DNA from: Paracoccaceae bacterium
GTDB taxonomy: Bacteria > Pseudomonadota > Alphaproteobacteria > Rhodobacterales > Rhodobacteraceae
Reading direction: 5' to 3'
Length of the DNA: 15,326 bases
Assembly: GCA_015487255.1 (NCBI GenBank)
Contig: WFQA01000086.1
Location: 1 to 15,326 of the forward strand
This document shows, piece after piece, positions 1 to 7,149 of this stretch. The first letter of the stretch is position 1; every line of letters begins with the position of its first letter. The translations under genes were made by a program, and so were the position numbers. The notes beneath the pieces were generated by a model. That model saw only the letters and a list, made by a program, of their open reading frames with translations, made no database searches and was not told where the DNA came from.

Positions 1-1166
1 CCTTCATCAAGCGGCCATGGCTGCTGCTCATCGCCGCGTTTGGCCTTTCGGCCTGCGAGCCGGTTAATTTTGCCGCCCCCACCGCCGCGGTGGACCCAAA
101 CCAGCCGGTGGTGGTGGCGCTGATGGTGCCATTGGCCTCGGGCAATGCGGTAACCGAGCAACTGGCCCAGAATATGGTCAACGCCGCGCGGATGGCCGTG
201 CGGGATCTCAACGGGGCCAATATCGACCTTCGGGTCTATGAAACCGCCGGCAATGCCGAAATCGCCGTGGCCGCCGCCAACCGCGCGGTGGAAGACGGAG
301 CGCAAATCATCGTTGGCCCGCTTTATTCGGCCTCCACCGCCGCTATCGCGCCCATCGCCGCCCGGGCCGGCATCAATATTCTCAGCTTTTCCAACACCAC
401 ATCGGTGGCGGGGGGCAATGTGTTTATCATGGGCACCACTTTTGATACCGTGGCCAACCGGCTGGTGGGCTATTCCGTGGCCAGTGGCAAAAGCAATATT
501 GCCATCGTTTATCAGGAAGGGGTTTCGGGCGAGACCGGGCGGGCCGCGATCGAGCGCGCCATCAGCCGCAATGGCGGCAATCTGACCGCCGCGCTTTCCT
601 ACCCGCTGGGGCTGACCGAAATGGGCGAGGTGGCCTCAAGCCTGGCCAGCACCCTGCGCAGCAGCGGCTCGAACGCGGTGTTTTTCACCGATTCACCCTT
701 GCGCGGGCTTGGGTTTATCTCGGCCTCCCTTGCCTCCAACCGTTTTCGCTCCGGCCGTGATGCGCAATTCATGGGGCTGAGCCGGTGGGATAGTTCAAAC
801 GAAGTGCTGGTCACCCCAAGCCTGCAAGGCGGCTGGTTTGCCGTGCCGGACCCGGGCCTGACCCTGCAGTTCGAAACCCGCTACCAACTGGCCTATGGCA
901 GCCCGGCGCACCAGCTTTCCGGGCTGGCCTATGACGGTATTGCCGCTGTTGGCGCAATGATCGCCTCGGCCCGTGCCGCTGGCGAGCGCAACGCCTTTTC
1001 CGCCCAGCGCCTGACCGACCCGTCCGGTTTTGCCGGGGTGACCGGGATTTTCCGCTTCCGGGCGGATGGCACCAATGAGCGCGGATTGGCGATCATGAAG
1101 GTGGATAACGGGGTGGCCAGCATGATCTCTGCCGCGCCGCGCAGCTTTGGCGTGGGCGGGTCATAA
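1..1166 (+). CDS. LppC-type lipoprotein (penicillin-binding protein activator family), 5' end outside window
   Basis: The open frame runs in from the left edge: codons from position 3 read a Lys-Arg pair, a short hydrophobic run and a lipobox L-S-A-C, with the lipidated Cys at 54-56. This is a type II signal peptide, so the GTG at 90 is not the real start. The true start should lie a few codons left of position 1, and no usable in-frame start is seen inside the window before the Cys. The mature part is 370 residues with a type I periplasmic-binding-protein fold (VVVALMVPLASG, later GAQIIVGPLYS). This matches the LppC/'penicillin-binding protein activator' family, which in enterobacteria (LpoA) stimulates a class A PBP from the outer membrane. 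Alphaproteobacterial members are less studied, so the activating role is inferred from the family. Branched-chain amino acid binding proteins share the fold, but the lipid anchor and the absence of transporter genes favour LppC. It ends 3 nt before glnD, suggesting cotranscription. Confidence 0.8.
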   Translation, partial: FIKRPWLLLIAAFGLSACEPVNFAAPTAAVDPNQPVVVALMVPLASGNAVTEQLAQNMVNAARMAVRDLNGANIDLRVYETAGNAEIAVAAANRAVEDGAQIIVGPLYSASTAAIAPIAARAGINILSFSNTTSVAGGNVFIMGTTFDTVANRLVGYSVASGKSNIAIVYQEGVSGETGRAAIERAISRNGGNLTAALSYPLGLTEMGEVASSLASTLRSSGSNAVFFTDSPLRGLGFISASLASNRFRSGRDAQFMGLSRWDSSNEVLVTPSLQGGWFAVPDPGLTLQFETRYQLAYGSPAHQLSGLAYDGIAAVGAMIASARAAGERNAFSAQRLTDPSGFAGVTGIFRFRADGTNERGLAIMKVDNGVASMISAAPRSFGVGGS

Positions 1167-1169
1167 CCT

Positions 1170-3956
1170 TTGGATTTCAGTATAAAAGACCTTACACTGG
1201 GCGGGCTGATCAGCGCGCCCAGTGACATTTGGGACAGAAGAGCGATAGCCGCCGAGCTGGAATCCACCCTCTTTTCGGCCAAAGACAAAACCGCCATTCG
1301 CGCTGCGCTGGTCAAGGTGGTGAAAGCCCATATGGCCGCCGGGCGCGCGGTGGTCGAAGCCGCTCTGGAAGACGAGCCGTATCAGGCCCGCGCTGCCACC
1401 CGCGCCTATTCATGGCTCGCCGATCAGGTGGTGCAAACGGTGCTGGAAACCACAATGGAGAACCTGCACCCGCTTGCCAACCCGACCTCATCCGAGCGGC
1501 TGAGCGTGGTGGCGGTGGGCGGCTATGGCCGGGCTGAGATGGCACCTTATTCGGACATCGACCTGCTGTTTCTGACCCCTTACAAGCAAACCGCATGGGG
1601 CGAAAGTGTGATCGAAAGCATGCTCTATACCCTGTGGGATTTGCGCCTGAAAGTTGGCCACTCGACCCGCACGGTGGAGGATTGCATCCGCCTTGGCCGC
1701 GAGGATTACACCATCCGCACCGCGCTGCTGGAGCAGCGCTTTATCTGCGGCGATGCCCCGCTTGCCCAAGAGCTGGACCAGCGGCTCTGGGAAGAGCTGT
1801 TCACCGGCACCGCCTCTGAATTCATCGAGGCCAAGCTGGCCGAGCGCGCCGCCCGCCACGCCCGCCATGGCGGGGCGCGCTATGTGGTGGAGCCAAATGT
1901 GAAAGAGGGCAAAGGCGGCCTGCGTGACCTGCAAACCCTGTTCTGGATCGCCAAATACATCAACCGCGATGGCAGCCCCGAAGACCTGGTGCGCGCCGGC
2001 ATGCTGACCAAAAACGAATGCGCGGTTTTCATCGAGGCCGAGACCTTTTTATGGACCGTGCGCACCCATCTGCACCTGCTGGGCAAGCGCGCCTCCGAGA
2101 AGCTGAGTTTCAACATGCAGGTTGATCTGGCCCGCGTGCTGGGCTTTGCCGATAGCGCGGGCATGCGCGGGGTTGAGCGCTTCATGCAGCAATATTTCCG
2201 CCATGCCAAAAATGTTGGCGAGCTGACCCGGATATTTTTAACCGACCTTGAAGCGCGCCATGTAAAGGCCAAGCCGAGCATCGGCCAATGGCTGCGCTCG
2301 GCCTTCAGCTGGGGGCGTGACGGCACCCCGCGCGGCTATACGCTGCGCGATGGCCGGCTGGATGTGGTGGACCGGGAGGCCTTTCTCTCCGATCCGATCA
2401 ACTTCATGCGGCTTTACGAGGAGGGGCTGCGCTCGCAGATCCTGATCCACCCCGATGCGATGCGGCTGATCGCCCGCAACCTGCACCTGATCGATGACGA
2501 TTTTCGCAACAACCCCGAGGCCAACCGGATATTCCTTGATCTGCTGCTTTCCCACAACAACCCCGAGCGCGCCCTGCGCCGGATGAACGAGCTGGGCGTG
2601 CTCGGCGCTTTCATCCCCGATTTTGGCCGGATCGTGGCGATGATGCAGTTCAACATGTATCACAGCTACACGGTGGACGAGCACACCATCCAGTGCATTT
2701 CCAACCTGTTTCGGATCGAGCAGCAGGGGTTGGTGGAAGACCTGCCCATCGCCTCGCAAATCCTGAAAGCCGGGATAAACCGCAAGGTGCTTTATGTGGC
2801 GCTGCTGCTGCATGATATCGGCAAGGGCCGCCAGCAGGCGCATGAGCTGGTCGGGGCCGGAATTGCCCGTGATCTCTGCCCGCGCCTTGGGCTTTCGGGT
2901 GAGGATAGCGAGCTGGTCGAGTGGCTGGTGCACCACCATTTGCTGATGTCGGACGTGGCGCAAAAGCGCGATATTTCCGACCAGCGCACGGTGCAGGATT
3001 TTGCCAAACAGGTTAAATCGGTCACCCGGCTGAAGCTGCTTTTGGTGCTGACGGTGTGTGATATTCGCGGCGTCGGGCCGGATGTATGGAACAACTGGAA
3101 AGCCATGCTGCTGCGCCAGCTTTACAGCGCCACCCACGCGTTGCTCACCGGCGGGGCGCAGGCCCAAAGCCAGACCCAGCGCGAGGACGAGGCCCGCTCG
3201 GCGCTGGCCAAGGCCCTGAAAGGCTGGAGCAAAGCCGAGATCACCACTGAACTGGAACGCCACTACACCCCCTATTGGCTTGGCCTTGATACCGCCACCC
3301 AGACGGCTTTTGCCAGGCTGATCAAGAATCTTGGCAATGAGCCGTTTATCTCTGATATCAAGGCTGACGATGAGCGCGCCGCCACCCGCGCCTGTTTTGT
3401 GATGCATGACCATCCGGGCCTGTTTGCCCGGCTTGCCGGGGCCTTGGCGCTGGTCGGGGCCAATGTGGTGGATGCCCGCACCTATACCAGCTCCGACGGG
3501 CTGGCCACCGCGGTATTCTGGATACAGGACGCCGAGGGCGCGCCTTACGAGAAATCCCGTCTGACGCGGCTGCGCAAAATGATCAGCCGCATTCTTGCAG
3601 GCGAGCTTGTTGCCAGCGAGGCGCTCAAATCCCGCGACCGGATCAAACCCCGCGAGCGGGATTTCACCGTGCCGACCACCATCTCCTTTGATAACGAAGG
3701 CTCGGAGGTTTACACCATTATCGAGGTCGATACCCGCGACCGCCCCGGCCTTATCCACGATATCGCCCGCACGCTCTCGGCCAACAACATCTCGATTGCC
3801 TCGGCTATCATTGCCACCTACGGTGAGCAGGCGGTGGATACGTTTTATGTCAAAGACCTGTTTGGCCATAAAATCCACTCGGCAGAAAAGCGCGCCGCGC
3901 TGGAGGAAAAGCTGCGCAGCGCGATTGGTGCAGTTGGCAAAAAGGAAGGGGTATGA
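1170..3956 (+). CDS. glnD: Bifunctional PII uridylyltransferase / uridylyl-removing enzyme
   Basis: GlnD senses glutamine and adds or removes UMP on PII proteins (GlnB/GlnK), which in turn set glutamine synthetase and Ntr activity in the cytoplasm. At 928 aa it is of normal family length. Domains in order: a nucleotidyltransferase with GGYGRAEMAPYSDIDL (residues 117-132, metal-binding Asp129 and Asp131), a PII-UTase helical region, an HD hydrolase domain with HDIGKG (His548, Asp549) for deuridylylation, and two ACT domains (about 742-815 and 848-920, with DHPGLFARL and DRPGLIHDI) that bind glutamine. Both catalytic centres look intact. The start is a TTG, one codon after the TAA of the preceding lipoprotein gene in the same frame. 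It has only a G-rich stretch (1154-1160) as a possible ribosome site, and the next in-frame ATG is at residue 55, inside conserved sequence. TTG with coupling to upstream translation is therefore the best reading. The 3' end overlaps murJ by 4 nt. Confidence 0.96.
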   Translation: MDFSIKDLTLGGLISAPSDIWDRRAIAAELESTLFSAKDKTAIRAALVKVVKAHMAAGRAVVEAALEDEPYQARAATRAYSWLADQVVQTVLETTMENLHPLANPTSSERLSVVAVGGYGRAEMAPYSDIDLLFLTPYKQTAWGESVIESMLYTLWDLRLKVGHSTRTVEDCIRLGREDYTIRTALLEQRFICGDAPLAQELDQRLWEELFTGTASEFIEAKLAERAARHARHGGARYVVEPNVKEGKGGLRDLQTLFWIAKYINRDGSPEDLVRAGMLTKNECAVFIEAETFLWTVRTHLHLLGKRASEKLSFNMQVDLARVLGFADSAGMRGVERFMQQYFRHAKNVGELTRIFLTDLEARHVKAKPSIGQWLRSAFSWGRDGTPRGYTLRDGRLDVVDREAFLSDPINFMRLYEEGLRSQILIHPDAMRLIARNLHLIDDDFRNNPEANRIFLDLLLSHNNPERALRRMNELGVLGAFIPDFGRIVAMMQFNMYHSYTVDEHTIQCISNLFRIEQQGLVEDLPIASQILKAGINRKVLYVALLLHDIGKGRQQAHELVGAGIARDLCPRLGLSGEDSELVEWLVHHHLLMSDVAQKRDISDQRTVQDFAKQVKSVTRLKLLLVLTVCDIRGVGPDVWNNWKAMLLRQLYSATHALLTGGAQAQSQTQREDEARSALAKALKGWSKAEITTELERHYTPYWLGLDTATQTAFARLIKNLGNEPFISDIKADDERAATRACFVMHDHPGLFARLAGALALVGANVVDARTYTSSDGLATAVFWIQDAEGAPYEKSRLTRLRKMISRILAGELVASEALKSRDRIKPRERDFTVPTTISFDNEGSEVYTIIEVDTRDRPGLIHDIARTLSANNISIASAIIATYGEQAVDTFYVKDLFGHKIHSAEKRAALEEKLRSAIGAVGKKEGV

Positions 3957-5494
3957 TCCGCAAAATCCGCCTCGCCGCCGGGTTTTTCACGGTTGGAGTC
4001 TGGACCCTGGCCAGCAAGGTGCTGGGCTTTGTGCGCGATATCATGATCGCCAGCGCGCTGGGTTCCGGCCCGGTGGCGCAGGCGTTTTTGATCGCCTTTG
4101 CCCTGCCCAACATGTTCCGCCGGTTTTTTGCCGAAGGGGCTTTCAACACCGCCTTTGTGCCGATGTTTTCCAAAAAGATCGAGGCCGGGGAAGGGGCCGA
4201 GGATTTTGCCCGCGAGGCGTTTTCCGGGCTGGCCAGCGTGGTGCTGGCCACGGTGCTGCTCGGGCAGGTTTTCATGCCGTTTCTGGTGCTGGCGATGGCC
4301 AGCGGCTTTGCCGATGATGCCCGCTTTGCGCTGACGGTGGATTATGGCCGCATCGTCTTTCCCTATATCCTGTTTATCTCGCTGGCAGCACTTTTGAGCG
4401 GGGTGTTGAATGCAATGGGCCGCTTTGCCGCCGCGGCCGCCGCGCCGGTGTTGCTCAATATCATTCTGGTGGCCGCGCTCTATCTGGCGGCGATGATGGG
4501 CTGGGCGGTTGGAGTTGCGCTTTCATGGGCGGTGCTGCTGGCCGGGGTGGCGCAAATGCTGCTGGTCTGGTGGGCGGCCAGGCGCGCGGGCATCACGCTT
4601 TTGCCACGTTGGCCACGGCTCTCACCCGAGATGAAGCGCCTGGCCATCATCGCCTTTCCGGCGGCTTTGGCGGGGGGGGTGGTGCAGGTAAACCTGCTGG
4701 TCGGGCGGCAGGTGGCCTCGTATTTTGACGGCGCGGTCGCCTGGCTTTCCTATGCGGACCGGCTTTACCAACTGCCGCTCGGGGTGGTTGGCATTGCCAT
4801 TGGCGTGGTGCTGCTGCCTGACCTTTCCCGCCGCCTGCGCGCGGGTGATGAAGCGGGGGGCAATCACAGCCTGAACCGGGCGGCGGAGTTCTCGCTGGCG
4901 CTCACCCTGCCGGCTGCCGTGGCGCTGATGGTCATCCCCTATAGCCTGGTTTCGGTGCTGTTTGAACGCGGCGCATTTGGGGCCGGTGATACCGCTGCCA
5001 CCGCCCTCGCCGTGGCGATATACGGCGCGGGCCTGCCGAGCTTTGTGCTGGCCAAGGTGCTCGCCCCGCTGTTTTTCGCCCGGGAGGATACCCGCACCCC
5101 GTTCCGCTTTGCGCTGATCTCGATGTTGGTCAACGCGGTGCTTGCCATCGGGCTTTCCCCCTATTTTGGCTATCTCGCCGCTGCGATCGGCACCAGCGTC
5201 GCGGGCTGGTCCATGCTGGCCCTGCTCTGGCTTGGCTCCCGCAAGCTTGGCCCGGCCGCCGCCATGGATGCCCGGTTGCGGGCCAAAGCCCCGCGCCTGC
5301 TGCTTTGCAGCCTGATCATGGGCGCGGCGCTGCTTGTTGCCGCCCAACTCCTCTCCCCGTGGCTGACCGGATCACCGCTACGCTACGCCGCATTGGCGGC
5401 GCTGGTCGCATTTGGTGCCATCATCTATGCCATCTCCGCCATGCTGACCGGTGCCCTGCGCCCGTCTGACCTCAAGGCGATGTTGCGCAAATAA
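3953..5494 (+). CDS. murJ: Lipid II flippase MurJ (MviN family)
   Basis: MurJ flips undecaprenyl-linked lipid II across the inner membrane for peptidoglycan assembly. The 513-aa product is almost wholly hydrophobic, in keeping with the family's 14 membrane segments. It carries the family N-terminal signature SKVLGFVRD (residues 21-29), the LPNMFRRFFAEGAF block (51-64) and YADR with Arg270. Compared with E. coli MurJ from memory, the cavity charges Arg24, Arg52 and Arg270 are kept, Arg18 is Lys22, and the Asp of the TDAFF stretch is Gln43 here. The ATG overlaps the glnD stop as ATGA and has AAGGAAGGGG just upstream, so the start is secure and translation is probably coupled to glnD. A G8 run at 4672-4679 lies in frame (Gly-Gly-Val). 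A weak hairpin with a T-run overlaps the stop codon (5493-5514), and a better terminator lies at 5582-5604. Confidence 0.95.
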   Translation: MIRKIRLAAGFFTVGVWTLASKVLGFVRDIMIASALGSGPVAQAFLIAFALPNMFRRFFAEGAFNTAFVPMFSKKIEAGEGAEDFAREAFSGLASVVLATVLLGQVFMPFLVLAMASGFADDARFALTVDYGRIVFPYILFISLAALLSGVLNAMGRFAAAAAAPVLLNIILVAALYLAAMMGWAVGVALSWAVLLAGVAQMLLVWWAARRAGITLLPRWPRLSPEMKRLAIIAFPAALAGGVVQVNLLVGRQVASYFDGAVAWLSYADRLYQLPLGVVGIAIGVVLLPDLSRRLRAGDEAGGNHSLNRAAEFSLALTLPAAVALMVIPYSLVSVLFERGAFGAGDTAATALAVAIYGAGLPSFVLAKVLAPLFFAREDTRTPFRFALISMLVNAVLAIGLSPYFGYLAAAIGTSVAGWSMLALLWLGSRKLGPAAAMDARLRAKAPRLLLCSLIMGAALLVAAQLLSPWLTGSPLRYAALAALVAFGAIIYAISAMLTGALRPSDLKAMLRK

Positions 5495-5581
5495 AACACC
5501 GGCTAAGGCGTTTTGCGTTTGATTTGAGACGGCACAAAGCCCGCTTGCTGCCAACCCCTTGTCATAAACATAACCGTTGCG

Positions 5582-5604
5582 GCCACCGTTCCGGTGGCAT
5601 TTTT
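5582..5604 (+). terminator. Probable intrinsic terminator downstream of murJ
   Basis: A perfect 7-bp GC-rich stem (5582-5588 pairing with 5592-5598) with loop TTC is followed by ATTTTT. This is the classical intrinsic terminator form for transcription arriving from murJ, about 90 nt after its stop. Its last bases are shared with the next hairpin (5598-5620), so the two stems may compete. Confidence 0.55.
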
Positions 5605-5656
5605 GCCAGAGGCAAAAATGTGCTTGCCGGCGGCGGTGGCCTCGCCTTCGGCTCGG
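5598..5656 (-). repeat. Structured intergenic repeat, copy A
   Basis: Read on the minus strand it starts with CCGAGCCGAAGGCGAGGCCA (5656-5637) and continues into CCGCCGCCGGC. Five bases further on comes a perfect 10-bp hairpin with a TCT loop (5611-5620 with 5598-5607). The 16-mer GGCCACCGCCGCCGGC (5641-5626) occurs exactly on the plus strand at 9886-9901. The same core-then-hairpin order recurs in copies B (9872-9929, plus) and C (10092-10144, minus). It sits between the convergent murJ and rhomboid genes. The remainder of the gap 5495-5706 shows no gene. A REP/BIME-like palindromic repeat is the likeliest class. Confidence 0.6.
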
Positions 5657-5706
5657 CGGCCCGGCTTTATAGCCATCCTCAATTCTGTAAAACCATCATA
5701 GAATGT

Positions 5707-6411
5707 TCAGCGATTACGGGCCGCGTTGATCCAGCTTTTGATCCGCGCCTTGCCTTCTGGCCCTAAAATATAGGCAAGCAAAAACCCGGTGATCAATCCG
5801 GCCAGATCCGCGCTCCAACTGTTTGACAACCCGTATACCAAGGCAAAAGCGCCCCTGAAAAGCAAAAGCAGACCCACCACGTTAAACGCCGGTAAAATGT
5901 TCTTCTGTTGCTTCCGCAGCGCTGCAACGTTGATCCAAGTATAAGTGCCGATGAAGCCGTAAAACACCGGATAAGCCCCGATCAGCGGAAAGCCTCCACT
6001 GGTTGAAAACACCCCAAAAGCCAAGGCTCCCATCACCCCACAGCCAAAAAACAACACCAATACCGAAGTTCCCGAAAACCGGTCCGAAATCATCTTCCCC
6101 ATGCCGAGTATCAACGCTGCCGCCACCACCATATGCGCAAAGCTCTGATGCACAAAAATATAGCTGAAGAACGGCCATATCACCTTTGGCTCGATCACCC
6201 CGCCAACCAGCAAATGCTCAAACACTGCCTTGTGAAAGCCAAAATCACGCGCCAGATCCAGCCGCCAGCCGATGGCTTCCGGTCCCCCGATCAGCCCCCA
6301 TTCTGCGGCTTGCAGTATTAGCTCAACCAGCACCATTGCCGCCACCAACACCACCAAAAAAGGGGAAACCGGGTTAAAGACCTTTTGTTTTTCCATAGGG
6401 GTTTTTTCCAT
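5707..6411 (-). CDS. Rhomboid-fold membrane protein lacking catalytic residues (pseudoprotease)
   Basis: A 234-aa multi-spanning protein clearly related to the rhomboid encoded just upstream: both share the N-terminal LVELILQAAEWG / AVELLLQASEIG stretch, the 'GMGK/GLGK' turn and the overall order of helices. The three catalytic landmarks are altered. The His-x3-Asn motif is H93-M-V-V-A97 (Asn lost), the serine motif GASG is G145-A-Y147-P (Ser replaced by Tyr), and the last-helix His is Asp202 (ADLAGLITGF instead of AHLGGFIAGW). It should therefore bind or escort membrane substrates rather than cut them, as eukaryotic iRhoms and derlins do; that role is inference. The ATG at 6411 lies 4 nt after the stop of the active rhomboid gene. 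A second in-frame ATG at 6396 is also possible, while the open frame beyond 6411 overlaps the neighbour and looks non-coding. Its DNA appears more AT-rich than its neighbours. Confidence 0.85.
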   Translation of the reverse strand: MEKTPMEKQKVFNPVSPFLVVLVAAMVLVELILQAAEWGLIGGPEAIGWRLDLARDFGFHKAVFEHLLVGGVIEPKVIWPFFSYIFVHQSFAHMVVAAALILGMGKMISDRFSGTSVLVLFFGCGVMGALAFGVFSTSGGFPLIGAYPVFYGFIGTYTWINVAALRKQQKNILPAFNVVGLLLLFRGAFALVYGLSNSWSADLAGLITGFLLAYILGPEGKARIKSWINAARNR

Positions 6412-6415
6412 CGGC

Positions 6416-7072
6416 CTATCTAGGCGCTCCGCCACGGGTTTGTCCAGCTTTGCGGGCAAAAACCATGCCCAATAGCCAGCCGGCAATAAACCCGCCCAAA
6501 TGCGCCTGCCAGGCCAGCAGCCCCCCCGCCATATACCACAGCGCCACATTGAGCAGCGCCAGCACACCGATAAACTGCCAGATCGGCACCATACTCAACC
6601 CCATGCGCCGCCGGGCCACATATTCCAGCGCCTTCCAGACCCCGAAAAAGCCAAACACCGCCCCCGAGGCCCCAACCACCGGAATATCACCCCGGCTCAG
6701 CAATAAAAACATCACCCCGCCAGCCACCGCACTCAGCCCGAAGGTCAGCAAAAGCTGGCCATTGCTCAACACCGCGCCCAGCCGCTTGCCCAGCCCCAGA
6801 ATGACCACCGTATTCATCGCCATATGAAAAAGCCCGGCATGCAAAAAACCATAGCTCAGCAGCATCACATATTTTTGCCCGGCGTAAGCCGGCTGCCAGT
6901 TATCATGCACCAGCCCCGGCCACAGCGCCCCATAGATAAACGCGCCGTCACGCAGCGATCCACCCGGCAATATCCCGATCTCGCTGGCCTGCAACAGCAG
7001 TTCAACCGCAATCAAAACCCCGGCGATATATTTGATCGCCCATGGCATTGGCTGAAAATTATCCACCTGCAT
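6416..7072 (-). CDS. Rhomboid family intramembrane serine protease
   Basis: A 218-aa inner-membrane protease of the six-helix rhomboid core. The catalytic set is complete: H83-M-A-M-N87 in the second core helix (oxyanion-stabilising motif), G134-A-S136-G137 with the nucleophilic Ser, and His191 in A-H-L-G-G-F-I-A-G in the last helix. Rhomboids cut single-pass membrane proteins within the bilayer; bacterial substrates are mostly unknown, and none can be named here. The start is well fixed: AGGAGG (complement of 7078-7083) lies 5 nt before the ATG at 7072. The gene is divergent from trpS, with 77 nt between the two starts, and is followed 4 nt later by a catalytically dead paralogue, so the two are almost surely cotranscribed. 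Confidence 0.92.
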   Translation of the reverse strand: MQVDNFQPMPWAIKYIAGVLIAVELLLQASEIGILPGGSLRDGAFIYGALWPGLVHDNWQPAYAGQKYVMLLSYGFLHAGLFHMAMNTVVILGLGKRLGAVLSNGQLLLTFGLSAVAGGVMFLLLSRGDIPVVGASGAVFGFFGVWKALEYVARRRMGLSMVPIWQFIGVLALLNVALWYMAGGLLAWQAHLGGFIAGWLLGMVFARKAGQTRGGAPR

Positions 7073-7084
7073 TTCGCCCTCCTG

Positions 7085-7113
7085 TTGACGCCCCGCCCAT
7101 TGCGCGCGATAAC
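7085..7113 (+). promoter_or_regulatory. Predicted sigma-70-type promoter of trpS
   Basis: TTGACG (7085-7090) and GATAAC (7108-7113) are separated by exactly 17 nt and match the housekeeping consensus at 5/6 and 4/6 positions. The transcript would start near 7120 and carry a leader of about 30 nt to the trpS ATG. The -35 box lies 1 nt beyond the Shine-Dalgarno of the divergent rhomboid gene, so the two transcription units are tightly packed. Confidence 0.55.
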
Positions 7114-7149
7114 CCCGCCATATTCACCCCGAAGGAAGGGAACCACACC

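Noticed and set aside
2238..3878. A 546-codon open frame antisense to glnD
   Set aside because: It lies wholly inside a clear glnD, is low in recognisable motifs, and long antisense frames are expected in GC-rich DNA with biased third positions.
4672..4679. G8 run in murJ as a phase-variation switch
   Set aside because: The frame is intact, murJ is normally essential, and G-runs are common at this base composition. The G9 run at 9946-9954 is non-coding. Either could be a site of sequencing error.
4622..5347. A 241-codon open frame antisense to murJ
   Set aside because: It overlaps conserved MurJ sequence, has no known motif, and has a shadow-type composition.
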